Below are positions 1-5,497 of a stretch of DNA of 7,150 nt, one piece after another. Location: the NCBI GenBank assembly GCA_014728185.1, contig WJMB01000157.1, forward strand, positions 1 through 7,150, given 5' to 3'. A program made the translations under genes and the position numbers. This DNA is from Candidatus Coatesiibacteriota bacterium (GTDB lineage Bacteria; RBG-13-66-14). The notes under the pieces were generated by a model. That model was not told the DNA's origin and searched no databases. It saw only the letters and a program-made list of their open reading frames with translations. Position 1 is the stretch's first letter. Every line of letters begins with the position of its first letter.

Positions 1-488
1 ACAACCCCGACGATCATGAACCGGTTATCAAGACCAACCTGGATCCGCTGATCCAGTACTGCTACTACGTGGTGATCAGCATCCACCCCTGTGTCGAGGT
101 CGGCGGCGAGATGCCGATCGCCTGGGCCAAGACGGTCAACGCCGTGGGGCAGCCGGAGTCGTGGTGGTATTGGAATCCGAATGAGTTCCATTATGTGCTA
201 AATGACAACACCCCCGTTATTGTCGCTGGTGTATTCAACATCTTCCCCCATCCTCAGAATGAGAACTTTGGTGGAGGACCGGGCGAACCTCAATACTGGC
301 CCTGTGATCACGGCGATTGGTGTCACTGGGACTGGTGGAAGTACAGTGACTGGATACAGGTTTTACCGTCCAACTATCCGCTCTGCGGCCATGATCAGAT
401 GGTCCTGGAGATGACTATCGACGACTGGGGCACCTGGGACGAGCTATGGGCCGAGATGCTTCAGACAATCCCCCGCTGGGTCGACTGA
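1..488 (+). CDS. 3' part of an unrecognised Trp-rich protein, probably extracellular
   Basis: The reading frame (codons from base 3, first visible residues NPDDHEP) is open from the window edge to a TGA at 486-488, so this is the C-terminal 161 residues of a longer protein. A GTG at base 69 could be read as a start, but the frame runs unbroken upstream of it and no ribosome binding site precedes it. I do not recognise the family. What can be seen is a strongly aromatic composition: 14 tryptophans in the last 139 residues, clustered in a stretch reading GDWCHWDWWKYSDW, with several cysteines and no obvious membrane segment. This suggests a compact secreted or surface domain, but that is inference. 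The next gene starts about 10 bases after the stop and its ribosome binding site overlaps the stop codon, so the two are likely co-translated. No function is assigned. Confidence 0.75.
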   Translation, partial: NPDDHEPVIKTNLDPLIQYCYYVVISIHPCVEVGGEMPIAWAKTVNAVGQPESWWYWNPNEFHYVLNDNTPVIVAGVFNIFPHPQNENFGGGPGEPQYWPCDHGDWCHWDWWKYSDWIQVLPSNYPLCGHDQMVLEMTIDDWGTWDELWAEMLQTIPRWVD

Positions 489-493
489 GGTGA
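487..493 (+). promoter_or_regulatory. ribosome binding site choosing the ATG at 499
   Basis: GAGGTGA overlaps the TGA stop of the upstream gene and sits 5 bases before the ATG at 499. A GTG at 490 and an ATG at 496 are in the same frame. However, the GTG lies inside this motif and the ATG at 496 is only 2 bases from it, so 499 is the best start. The overlap with the stop codon indicates translational coupling. Confidence 0.6.
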
Positions 494-498
494 GAATG

Positions 499-1221
499 AT
501 GAGAAAGACAATCCTGAGCCTGCTGGTGCTGACTGTGGTTCTCACCATCGCCGAGCCCATCGATATCCTCATTCCCGTTGGGAATTACAACAGCTTTGAT
601 GAGCTTTACAACGCCCTGGATGCTGATCCGAGAACGGGCAATGTAACACGGATAAGCATCCGGGACAGCCTGCCGCCGTTGACGTTCTTTCAGATGTACG
701 ACTGTGTCGTCACCGACGGTTTCCAAACTATAATCGATCCCGTCGCCTTCGGCGATTTGTTGGCCGATTACGTAGACGGCGGCGGCAGAGTTCTCTGCGT
801 CTTCTATGCCATGATGGGCTCCTACGGTCCGAATGACTGCGCTCCCACCGGCCGTTGGGAGGCCGAGGGATACTGTCCCTATGAGTGCATCAATTGGGTT
901 TGTTTTACAGGTTACACCGACCTGATCATCGACGAGCCGGGACACCCGGTGATGAACGGCGTATCCGCCGTGGACAACGTCTGGGCACGTGTGCAAACCT
1001 CCCTGCGGAGCGGCGCCTACGAGCTGGCCCACTACGTAGACGCCGGCGGCGTGGCCGTCGACGAGGACGAGACCGTCATCGGCGTCAATTACCGCAGTAG
1101 AGACGATCGCGATTGGACGGGCGACGGCTGGCTGCTGCTGGCCAACGCCGCCTGCTGGCTCAGCGACTACTCGACCGTGCGCGAGACCTCCTGGGGCGCC
1201 ATCAAGGCGCGGGGGGAGTGA
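499..1221 (+). CDS. exported GATase1/ThuA-like domain protein
   Basis: A 240-residue protein from the ATG at 499. Residues 1-18 (MRKTILSLLV then LTVVLTIA) form a short signal peptide with a plausible cleavage after Ala18, so it is probably exported. The mature part begins with a beta strand (IDILIPVG, 21-28). A YDCVVTDG strand (67-74) follows, then a helix ending in LLADYVDGGGRVLCVF (about 87-102). A C-terminal segment reads WLLLANAACWL (211-221). This order (alpha/beta strands, 'D-Y-V-x-x-GGG-x-V', late 'N-A-x-x-W-L') resembles the class I glutamine amidotransferase-like fold seen in ThuA-type and similar uncharacterised proteins. I see no canonical catalytic Cys-His-Glu triad, so a binding or structural role is as likely as catalysis. 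It is cysteine-rich (including CPYEC, 126-130), consistent with disulfides outside the cytoplasm. The tail reads ETSWGAIKARGE. It is probably coupled to the gene before it. Fold assignment moderate; function unknown. Confidence 0.8.
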   Translation: MRKTILSLLVLTVVLTIAEPIDILIPVGNYNSFDELYNALDADPRTGNVTRISIRDSLPPLTFFQMYDCVVTDGFQTIIDPVAFGDLLADYVDGGGRVLCVFYAMMGSYGPNDCAPTGRWEAEGYCPYECINWVCFTGYTDLIIDEPGHPVMNGVSAVDNVWARVQTSLRSGAYELAHYVDAGGVAVDEDETVIGVNYRSRDDRDWTGDGWLLLANAACWLSDYSTVRETSWGAIKARGE

Positions 1222-1247
1222 GGTGAGGCGCCGGCGCGCTCTTTGCC

Positions 1248-1276
1248 GAGCCCTTCCCCGGGCCGGGGAAGGGCTC
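1248..1276. repeat. near-perfect 14-base inverted repeat after the GATase-like gene
   Basis: GAGCCCTTCCCCGG (1248-1261) and CCGGGGAAGGGCTC (1263-1276) are exact reverse complements with one base between, giving a stem of about 13 pairs with a 3-base loop. It lies 26 bases after the stop at 1221. No T-run follows on either strand, so it is not a textbook intrinsic terminator. It may protect the 3' end of the plus-strand mRNA or assist termination together with the hairpin at 1337-1362. Confidence 0.6.
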
Positions 1277-1336
1277 GCGCGCAAGGAGCGTGACGGCGCC
1301 GGACCCGGGCAAGACCGGACTCGTGGGACGCTAAAG

Positions 1337-1362
1337 AAACCGGGGCCGCAAGGCCCCGGTTT
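1337..1362 (-). terminator. intrinsic terminator of lat, possibly bidirectional
   Basis: An 11-pair perfect stem (AAACCGGGGCC / GGCCCCGGTTT) closes on the 4-base loop GCAA on the plus strand. It lies 22 bases beyond the lat stop codon. On the minus strand the stem runs into TTTCTTT, the better U-tract, so it mainly serves lat. On the plus strand the stem ends in GGTTT followed by AATG, so it may also stop transcription from the convergent GATase-like gene. Confidence 0.8.
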
Positions 1363-1383
1363 AATGTCGCTGCCGCTCGGTTG

Positions 1384-2766
1384 TCAGGCCAGCTTCTTCA
1401 GCGTCTCGTGGACGATGTCCAGGGCCTTGTCGGCCAGCTCCTTGTTGAGCACCAGAGGTGGACGGAAGCGCACCGAGCGCGGTCCGCAGGTGATGGTGAA
1501 CAGACCGTTCCGGTAGAGGGCCTGGTGGGCCTTGGCGCGCAGCTCGGCGGTGGGCAGGTCGAAGGCGATCATCATTCCCGCGCCGCGGGCCGCCGTGCCC
1601 GGGGTTCCCTCGAGGGCGTCATAGAGGCCGGTGAGCAGATGGGTTCCCACCTCGGCGGCGTTCTCGACCAGCTTCTCCTCCTCGATGATCTCGAGATAGG
1701 CCTGGCAGCGGACCATATCGACGATGTTGCCGCCCCAGGTGCTGTTGAGCCTGCTGCCGCCGGGGACGCTGCCGGTCTCGTCGGCCTCGCCGGAGAAGAC
1801 GTGGTACTTGACCGTGTCGACCTTCTCACCGACGATGATCCCGCAAACCTGGGACTTCTTACCGAAGCAGATGATGTCGGGCTTGACGTCGTAGTGCTCC
1901 GAGGCCCAGAAGCGCCCCGTCAGGCCGAAGCCCGTCTGCACTTCGTCGTGGATCAGCATCGCCTCGGCTTCGTCGGCCAGCAGGCGCAGTTGCTGATGGA
2001 ACTCGGTGCGGAAGTGGCGGTCGCCGCCCTCGGCCTGGATGGGCTCGATAAGGATGCCGGCCACGGTGTTGGGATGTTGGGCGATGGCCTGGCGGATTTC
2101 AGTTAGGGCGCGCTCTTCCTCGACGGCGCAGTACTCCCAGCGCTCGGGTTCGGGCATGGAGAAGTTGATCCCCGGCGAGCTGATCCGCGGCCAGTCGAAC
2201 TTGGGGAAGTACTTGTACTTGCGGGCGTCGTCGGTGTTGGTGACCGAGAGGGTGTAGCCGGTGCGGCCGTGGAAGGCCTGGCGGAAGTGGATGATCACCA
2301 GCTCGTCCTCGCGGGCCTGGGCCTCGGCGTCGTCGCTCCACACCCCGCGCTGCAGGTTCTGTTTGGTCTTCCAGTCGAAGGCCGTCTTCATCGCGTTCTC
2401 GACGGCCAGGGCGCCGCCGGAGACGAAGAAGAGGTACTTCATGTAGTCGGGCATGGCCACCTGGGCGAAGGTCTCGACGAACTCGGCCAGCTCGACGGTG
2501 TAGACGTCGGAGTTCGAGGGCTTGTTCACAGCGACGCGGCCGATCTTCTCCAGAAACTCCGGCGTGGTGAGCTTCGGGTGGTTGTAGCCGATGGGACTCG
2601 AGGCGAAGAAGGTGAACAGATCGATGAACTCGCGGCCGTGAAGGGCGTCGTAAAGCAGGGCGCCCTTGCTTTTCTCGTGATCGAAGACCAGATCGCCGAA
2701 GCCATCGGCCAGCATGTACTTCTGCAGGGTGGGCAGAACCTCTTGCGGGGTGAGTTTGACGGTCAA
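1384..2766 (-). CDS. lat: L-lysine 6-aminotransferase (lysine epsilon-aminotransferase)
   Basis: A class III PLP-dependent aminotransferase of 460 residues, close to the family's usual length of about 450. It transfers the epsilon-amino group of lysine to 2-oxoglutarate, giving glutamate and 2-aminoadipate 6-semialdehyde, which cyclises to piperideine-6-carboxylate. Family marks, numbered from the TTG at 2766: PLP-phosphate loop SGGALAVENAM (116-126); FHGRTGYTLS (165-174), whose Arg168 corresponds to a substrate-carboxylate arginine; ILIEPIQAEGGD (238-249); HDEVQTGFG (273-281), with Asp274 facing the PLP ring nitrogen; FGKKSQVCG (301-309), with Lys303 the likely Schiff-base lysine; and SRLNSTWGGN (338-347). 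GGALAVENA and FGKKxQVCG separate this family from ornithine and GABA aminotransferases. About ten residues before SRLNSTWGG seem to be an insertion relative to the mycobacterial enzyme as I remember it. Start: AGAAAGGAG lies six bases before TTG 2766, while a further in-frame TTG at 2784 has the Shine-Dalgarno sequence inside its own coding region. It is cytoplasmic and has its own promoter and terminator. A role in lysine breakdown is likely; no beta-lactam genes are visible. Confidence 0.93.
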   Translation of the reverse strand: MTVKLTPQEVLPTLQKYMLADGFGDLVFDHEKSKGALLYDALHGREFIDLFTFFASSPIGYNHPKLTTPEFLEKIGRVAVNKPSNSDVYTVELAEFVETFAQVAMPDYMKYLFFVSGGALAVENAMKTAFDWKTKQNLQRGVWSDDAEAQAREDELVIIHFRQAFHGRTGYTLSVTNTDDARKYKYFPKFDWPRISSPGINFSMPEPERWEYCAVEEERALTEIRQAIAQHPNTVAGILIEPIQAEGGDRHFRTEFHQQLRLLADEAEAMLIHDEVQTGFGLTGRFWASEHYDVKPDIICFGKKSQVCGIIVGEKVDTVKYHVFSGEADETGSVPGGSRLNSTWGGNIVDMVRCQAYLEIIEEEKLVENAAEVGTHLLTGLYDALEGTPGTAARGAGMMIAFDLPTAELRAKAHQALYRNGLFTITCGPRSVRFRPPLVLNKELADKALDIVHETLKKLA

Positions 2767-2772
2767 GGGGAA

Positions 2773-2781
2773 CTCCTTTCT
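2773..2781 (-). promoter_or_regulatory. strong ribosome binding site of lat, fixing a TTG start
   Basis: On the minus strand AGAAAGGAG (2781 down to 2773) is followed by six bases (TTCCCC) and then TTG at 2766. This near-consensus site decides for TTG 2766 over the in-frame TTG at 2784, which would put the site inside the coding sequence. Confidence 0.8.
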
Positions 2782-2869
2782 CAACCGCCCGCGGTGGGCA
2801 AAAAAAGGGAGGTGGGGAGCGCCGCCGAAGGGCGGGGTCGATATATAAGTGCGGAGATAAGAAGCGTGG

Positions 2870-2918
2870 CCGGGTGGACCCGGAGACGGCTTTAAATGTT
2901 CTCCGAAGGTCCACCCGG
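2870..2918 (-). repeat. long hairpin at the predicted 5' end of the lat mRNA / 3' of gltX
   Basis: The outer arms CCGGGTGGACC (2870-2880) and GGTCCACCCGG (2908-2918) pair perfectly. The inner arms CGGAGA (2881-2886) and TCTCCG (2900-2905) extend the stem past an AA bulge (2906-2907). That makes 17 pairs around a 13-base loop containing TTTAAA. The hairpin lies 42 bases after the gltX stop. No clear U-tract follows on the minus strand (next bases CCACGCTTCTTATC), so it is a poor intrinsic terminator. It starts about where the predicted lat promoter would begin transcription, so a 5' stabilising or regulatory leader, or a DNA operator, is plausible. Confidence 0.65.
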
Positions 2919-2921
2919 GCG

Positions 2922-2950
2922 AGTGTACAGGGCGCTTTCAGGGCTGTCAA
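2922..2950 (-). promoter_or_regulatory. sigma70-type promoter for lat
   Basis: On the minus strand there is a perfect -35 box TTGACA (2950-2945), a 17-base spacer and the -10 box TACACT (2927-2922, 4 of 6 to consensus). It sits directly after the gltX stop at 2960. Initiation 6-8 bases downstream would fall near 2915, at the outer arm of the hairpin, giving a lat leader of about 150 bases. Confidence 0.6.
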
Positions 2951-2959
2951 CACCTGACC

Positions 2960-4459
2960 TCAAGCGCCCAGATCATGGGAATCCATGAAGCTCAGGCAGT
3001 GCTCGATGCGCTCCAGGGCGGCCTCACGGCCCAACAGTTCGGCGGTCTCGAACAGGCCGATGCCCACGCGGTCGCCGGTGAGGGCGACACGCAGGGGCTG
3101 GATCAGTTTGCCCAGGCCCACTTCGAGCTCGGCGGCCAGCTCGCGGAAGGCGGACTCCAGGGCGTCGTGGGTGAACCCGTCGGCCTCGGCCAGGGCTGCG
3201 CGGCCGCGCTCCAGCCGCTCCCGGGCACCGCTCTTGCCCAGCACCTTCTTGACCGCCTTCTCCTCGTACTCCGTCGGGGCATGGTAGAAGGGCCTGACGT
3301 AGAAGGTGTACTCGGAGAGCAGTTTGACGCGGTCGGCGATCTGCTCGATTATCTCGACGAGGCGCGGCCAGCCGTCGGTGTCGGGTTCCAGCTCGGCGGG
3401 AACGGCCCCGGCCCCGCGCAGGTAAGGCAGGGCGCGGCGGGCGCGCTCCTCGGCGGGCAGGGCCTTGAGCTGCTCGCCGTTGATGTGACGGCACTTGTCG
3501 TAGTCGAAGACGGCCGCGGTCTTGTTCAACCGTTCCAGGGAGAAGCTCTCGATGAGCTCCGCGAGGCTGTAGAGTTCGCGATCCTCGCCCTCGCTCCAGC
3601 CCAGCAGCGCCAGGTAGTTGACCAGCCCTTCGGGCAGGTATCCCTGGCGACGGAACTCGTCCAGTGCCGTGGCGCCGTGGCGCTTGGAGAGTTTCTGCCG
3701 GTCGGGGCCGAGGATCATCGGCAGGTGGACGAAGCTCGGCGGCTCCGCGCCCAGGGCGTGGTAAATAAGCACCTGGCGCGGCGTGTTGGAGATGTGGTCG
3801 TCCCCGCGCAGCACGTGGGTGATGCGCATGGCGATGTCGTCCACGGCGACCGTGAAGTTGTAGAGGGGGTGGCCGCCGTCGATGCTCGGCCGACGCCAGA
3901 TGACGAAGTCACCCAGGCCGGCGTTCTCGAAGGCCACCATCCCCCGGCTGGTCGGCTCGACCCAGCTGGTGCGGCCCGGCGGAACACGAAAACGCAGGGC
4001 GTAGGGCTCGCCGTCGGCCAGGCGGCGCTCGACCTCATCGCGATCCAGATCGCGGCAGCGGCCCGAGTAGACGTAGGCCTCACCTTCGTGGCGGGCCTCC
4101 TCGCGCTCGGCGTCCAGCTCTTCGGTCGTGCAGAAGCAGGGGTAGGCGTGGCCCTCGTCCCAGAGTCGACGGGCGGCGGCGCGGAACTCCTCGTAACGGC
4201 CGCTCTGCAGGTAGGGTGCGTAGGGGCCGCCCTTCTCCGGACCCTCGTCCCACTCAAGACCCAGCCAGTCGAGGGCCTCGATGATCCCCCGGCGGGATTC
4301 GGTCGTCGAGCGCTCGGTGTCGGTGTCCTCGATGCGCAGGACGTAGGCCCCACCCCGGCCCCGGGCCAGCAGGAAGTTGTAGAGGGCGGTGCGCACGTGG
4401 CCGACGTGCAGATGGCCGGTGGGGGAAGGGGCGAAGCGGACGCGGACGGGGCTGGTCAT
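2960..4459 (-). CDS. gltX: glutamyl-tRNA synthetase
   Basis: A class I aminoacyl-tRNA synthetase of 499 residues, normal for bacterial GluRS, which joins glutamate to its tRNA using ATP in the cytoplasm. The Rossmann fold opens with VRVRFAPSPTGHLHVGH, holding the HIGH signature as HVGH (18-21). RIEDTDTERS (42-51) is the next conserved block. A zinc-type insert has CFC (108-110) and SGRC (132-135); the position where E. coli has its fourth, histidine ligand is Asp137. LRGDDHISNTPRQ (217-229) follows, and the KMSKS loop is KLSKR (256-260). The helical anticodon-binding region takes up the rest (about 310-499). The start is ATG 4459, with GGAG five bases upstream. lat follows 193 bases downstream behind its own promoter. 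Whether the enzyme is discriminating or also charges tRNA-Gln cannot be settled by eye; the presence of gatCAB or glnS elsewhere in the genome would tell. Confidence 0.97.
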   Translation of the reverse strand: MTSPVRVRFAPSPTGHLHVGHVRTALYNFLLARGRGGAYVLRIEDTDTERSTTESRRGIIEALDWLGLEWDEGPEKGGPYAPYLQSGRYEEFRAAARRLWDEGHAYPCFCTTEELDAEREEARHEGEAYVYSGRCRDLDRDEVERRLADGEPYALRFRVPPGRTSWVEPTSRGMVAFENAGLGDFVIWRRPSIDGGHPLYNFTVAVDDIAMRITHVLRGDDHISNTPRQVLIYHALGAEPPSFVHLPMILGPDRQKLSKRHGATALDEFRRQGYLPEGLVNYLALLGWSEGEDRELYSLAELIESFSLERLNKTAAVFDYDKCRHINGEQLKALPAEERARRALPYLRGAGAVPAELEPDTDGWPRLVEIIEQIADRVKLLSEYTFYVRPFYHAPTEYEEKAVKKVLGKSGARERLERGRAALAEADGFTHDALESAFRELAAELEVGLGKLIQPLRVALTGDRVGIGLFETAELLGREAALERIEHCLSFMDSHDLGA

Positions 4460-4464
4460 CGTTT

Positions 4465-4468
4465 CTCC
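4465..4468 (-). promoter_or_regulatory. ribosome binding site of gltX
   Basis: GGAG on the minus strand ends five bases before the ATG at 4459 (context CGGAGAAACG then ATG), supporting this start. Confidence 0.6.
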
Positions 4469-4514
4469 GTTGTTGCGGTAAGGTTCGGTGGTTTCCAGAT
4501 AGCGATGGATGGAT

Positions 4515-4535
4515 TCAGCCGGCGGACTCGGCTGA
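4515..4535 (-). repeat. small hairpin in the gltX leader
   Basis: TCAGCCG (4515-4521) and CGGCTGA (4529-4535) form a 7-pair stem around a 7-base loop, about 55 bases upstream of the gltX start. It could shape the 5' untranslated region. I found no convincing -35/-10 pair for gltX in the 300 bases upstream. Confidence 0.35.
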
Positions 4536-4713
4536 CTGGCGGTTTGAACAGGCTGTTTTGTTTATCCTAGAGCCGTGGTTACTTGGAGGGGACACTTGGT
4601 GGCAACTGAGATAGATTCCCGTTGAGATTATCACTCGTTTGCAGACCGGAACGTCTCGCTAAAAGACAGTCATTCATAGCTTTATAGCTGATACTGCTGC
4701 CATTATCATTCTA

Positions 4714-4742
4714 TCGCTTTGTGGAAATTAATTTCGCTTTGT
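4714..4742. repeat. palindrome flanked by a 9-base direct repeat
   Basis: The perfect 12-base palindrome GAAATTAATTTC (4724-4735) lies between two copies of TCGCTTTGT (4714-4722 and 4734-4742) spaced exactly 20 bases apart, about two helical turns. The second copy shares its first two bases (TC) with the palindrome. The layout looks like an operator for a dimeric regulator, but short AT-rich palindromes also arise by chance. Confidence 0.3.
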
Positions 4743-5020
4743 ACTTGTTGTTACGTGAATTCGAAGGCTGTTCGCCCCGCCAATAGGTTTTCTGTGTTGA
4801 TGATGCTTGATACTCTAACAGTAAACTATTGCTTGGTTTAGAATCTATTAATGTTAGCCGGCCTGGCGAGTTGACCGCTTCCGTCGAGTATTAACAGAGC
4901 CTCCTATTCAATGTAGCTCTCTATAGTTAAAACTGTTGGTTCAGTTTATTATGATGCTTCTTTGCATAATACTATCAGGGGGGATCGTATACCCTATCCG
5001 TACCTGATTGAGATTGTATC

Positions 5021-5049
5021 CTGATGATAATAGAAACGATGATCATCAG
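5021..5049. repeat. 8-pair hairpin upstream of a possible small frame
   Basis: CTGATGAT (5021-5028) and ATCATCAG (5042-5049) are exact reverse complements with a 13-base loop. The structure sits 28 bases before the ATG at 5078. No T-run follows, so it is not a terminator. Confidence 0.35.
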
Positions 5050-5077
5050 CTTCATGTCACAAAAAGGACAGATTAAA

Positions 5078-5143
5078 ATGGCAGTGATCAAAGGGTGTAA
5101 TCTCAAGCAAACCAGGATACCAACGTGCTTGTGTTTACTCTGA
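5078..5143 (+). CDS. possible 21-residue peptide
   Basis: ATG at 5078 opens a 21-codon frame (MAVIKGCNLKQ... ending PTCLCLL) stopped by TGA at 5141-5143. The purine-rich motif AAAAAGGA (5061-5068) lies nine bases upstream, an acceptable ribosome binding site. An in-frame ATG at 5054 without such a site would add eight residues. Three cysteines, two in the C-terminal CLC, stand out. A frame this short in AT-rich DNA is expected by chance, so this is listed only as a candidate. Confidence 0.13.
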   Translation: MAVIKGCNLKQTRIPTCLCLL

Positions 5144-5153
5144 GCGCAGAAGC

Positions 5154-5179
5154 CTATTGACTCTTAGGAGTCGTAATAG
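5154..5179. repeat. 10-pair imperfect hairpin
   Basis: CTATT (5154-5158) plus GACTC (5159-5163) pair with GAGTC (5168-5172) and AATAG (5175-5179), with a TTAG loop and a GT bulge. An A-rich run follows on the plus strand, so no U-tract follows the hairpin on either strand; it does not look like a terminator. Confidence 0.35.
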
Positions 5180-5274
5180 CAAGAAAAAAGGGCGTGCTAC
5201 GTGAGTGTTTGAGCCAAAACGGAGCATTTCCGGGAAGTGAAGGGCTACCCAGCAAGCCGACCCTGCACAGCCTG

Positions 5275-5280
5275 ATTATA
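5275..5280 (-). promoter_or_regulatory. isolated perfect -10 box on the minus strand
   Basis: TATAAT is read on the minus strand (5280 down to 5275). No good -35 box lies 16-18 bases upstream. About 80 bases downstream the minus strand reads TTTTTT (5191-5186), but no stable stem precedes it. At most this is a weak sign of a small transcript. Confidence 0.18.
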
Positions 5281-5440
5281 TCCGAAAAATGTAGATGAAA
5301 CGTCAGCCAATTGTCCACCGGCACGATAACCGACCTTGGCGCAAGCGATTGCTGGCAAACATTGTGCAACCGGCTAGCCGGGTGGATTCCACGGTGAATC
5401 GGCCGCGGCGGCACAGGTGGGCGTCTCGGCCGGTCCGGCG

Positions 5441-5456
5441 TTGGCACGTTTCTTGC
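5441..5456 (+). promoter_or_regulatory. sigma54-type -24/-12 promoter, rightward
   Basis: TTGGCACG (5441-5448), four bases TTTC, then TTGC (5453-5456) match the sigma54 consensus YTGGCACG-N4-TTGCW except for the final W. The GG and GC doublets are 10 bases apart, as required. The predicted start is about 5468, with transcription toward the 3' end of the parvulin gene on the opposite strand. The outer repeat arm at 5391-5406 would lie at about -77 to -62, a possible activator site. Confidence 0.45.
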
Positions 5457-5497
5457 GCAACGGCCCGCAGTTCCTGAAACAGGCGTCCCCGCTCTGC

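Larger units (their letters stand above)
4560..5330. other. AT-rich island without a recognisable gene
   Basis: Hand counting gives 167 G+C in the 420 bases 4681-5100 (about 40%), against far higher values in the flanking genes. No frame on either strand gives a protein I recognise; the longest candidate touching it is a 97-codon minus-strand frame (5154-5447) with implausible composition. No tRNA T-loop, rRNA, tmRNA or RNase P signatures, transposase or CRISPR repeat was seen. It holds several short palindromes and hairpins (4724-4735, 5021-5049, 5154-5179) and a possible 21-codon frame at 5078-5143. It may be a decayed insertion, a long regulatory region or an unrecognised RNA gene. Confidence 0.6.

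Noticed and set aside
415..1284. 289-codon minus-strand frame across the GATase-like gene
   Set aside because: Antisense to a gene with signal peptide, ribosome binding site and a recognisable fold; no own start signals and low-information composition.
2800..2835. Attenuator in the lat leader (CCGCC/GGCGG stem plus T7 on the minus strand)
   Set aside because: The stem is only 5 pairs and the T-run starts about 15 bases after it, too far for an intrinsic terminator. No alternative stem abuts the T-run.
2870..2918. T-box riboswitch, because of GGGTGGACC in the lat leader
   Set aside because: Only a partial likeness to the T-box core. There is no specifier loop, no room upstream of the hairpin after the predicted start, and no following terminator stem with U-tract.
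2975..4570. 531-codon plus-strand frame lying across gltX
   Set aside because: It is the antisense of a clear GluRS gene. Long antisense frames are expected in very GC-rich genes, and the translation (runs of Gly, Ala, Val, Gln) matches no family.
4955..4985. dif-like recombination site around TTTGCATAATACTATCAG
   Set aside because: It has a GCATAA-like half site only; the second arm is absent.
4560..5060. Replication origin in the AT-rich island
   Set aside because: Only loose DnaA-box lookalikes (for example ATTTCCACA on the minus strand at 4719-4727). No cluster of TTATCCACA boxes and no dnaA or dnaN nearby.
5154..5447. 97-codon minus-strand frame downstream of the leftward sigma54-like promoter
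   Set aside because: Tempting by position, but its GTG start lies inside a repeat arm with no ribosome binding site. The N-terminus is an Arg/Pro run produced by the GC-rich repeat, and the rest resembles no protein I know.
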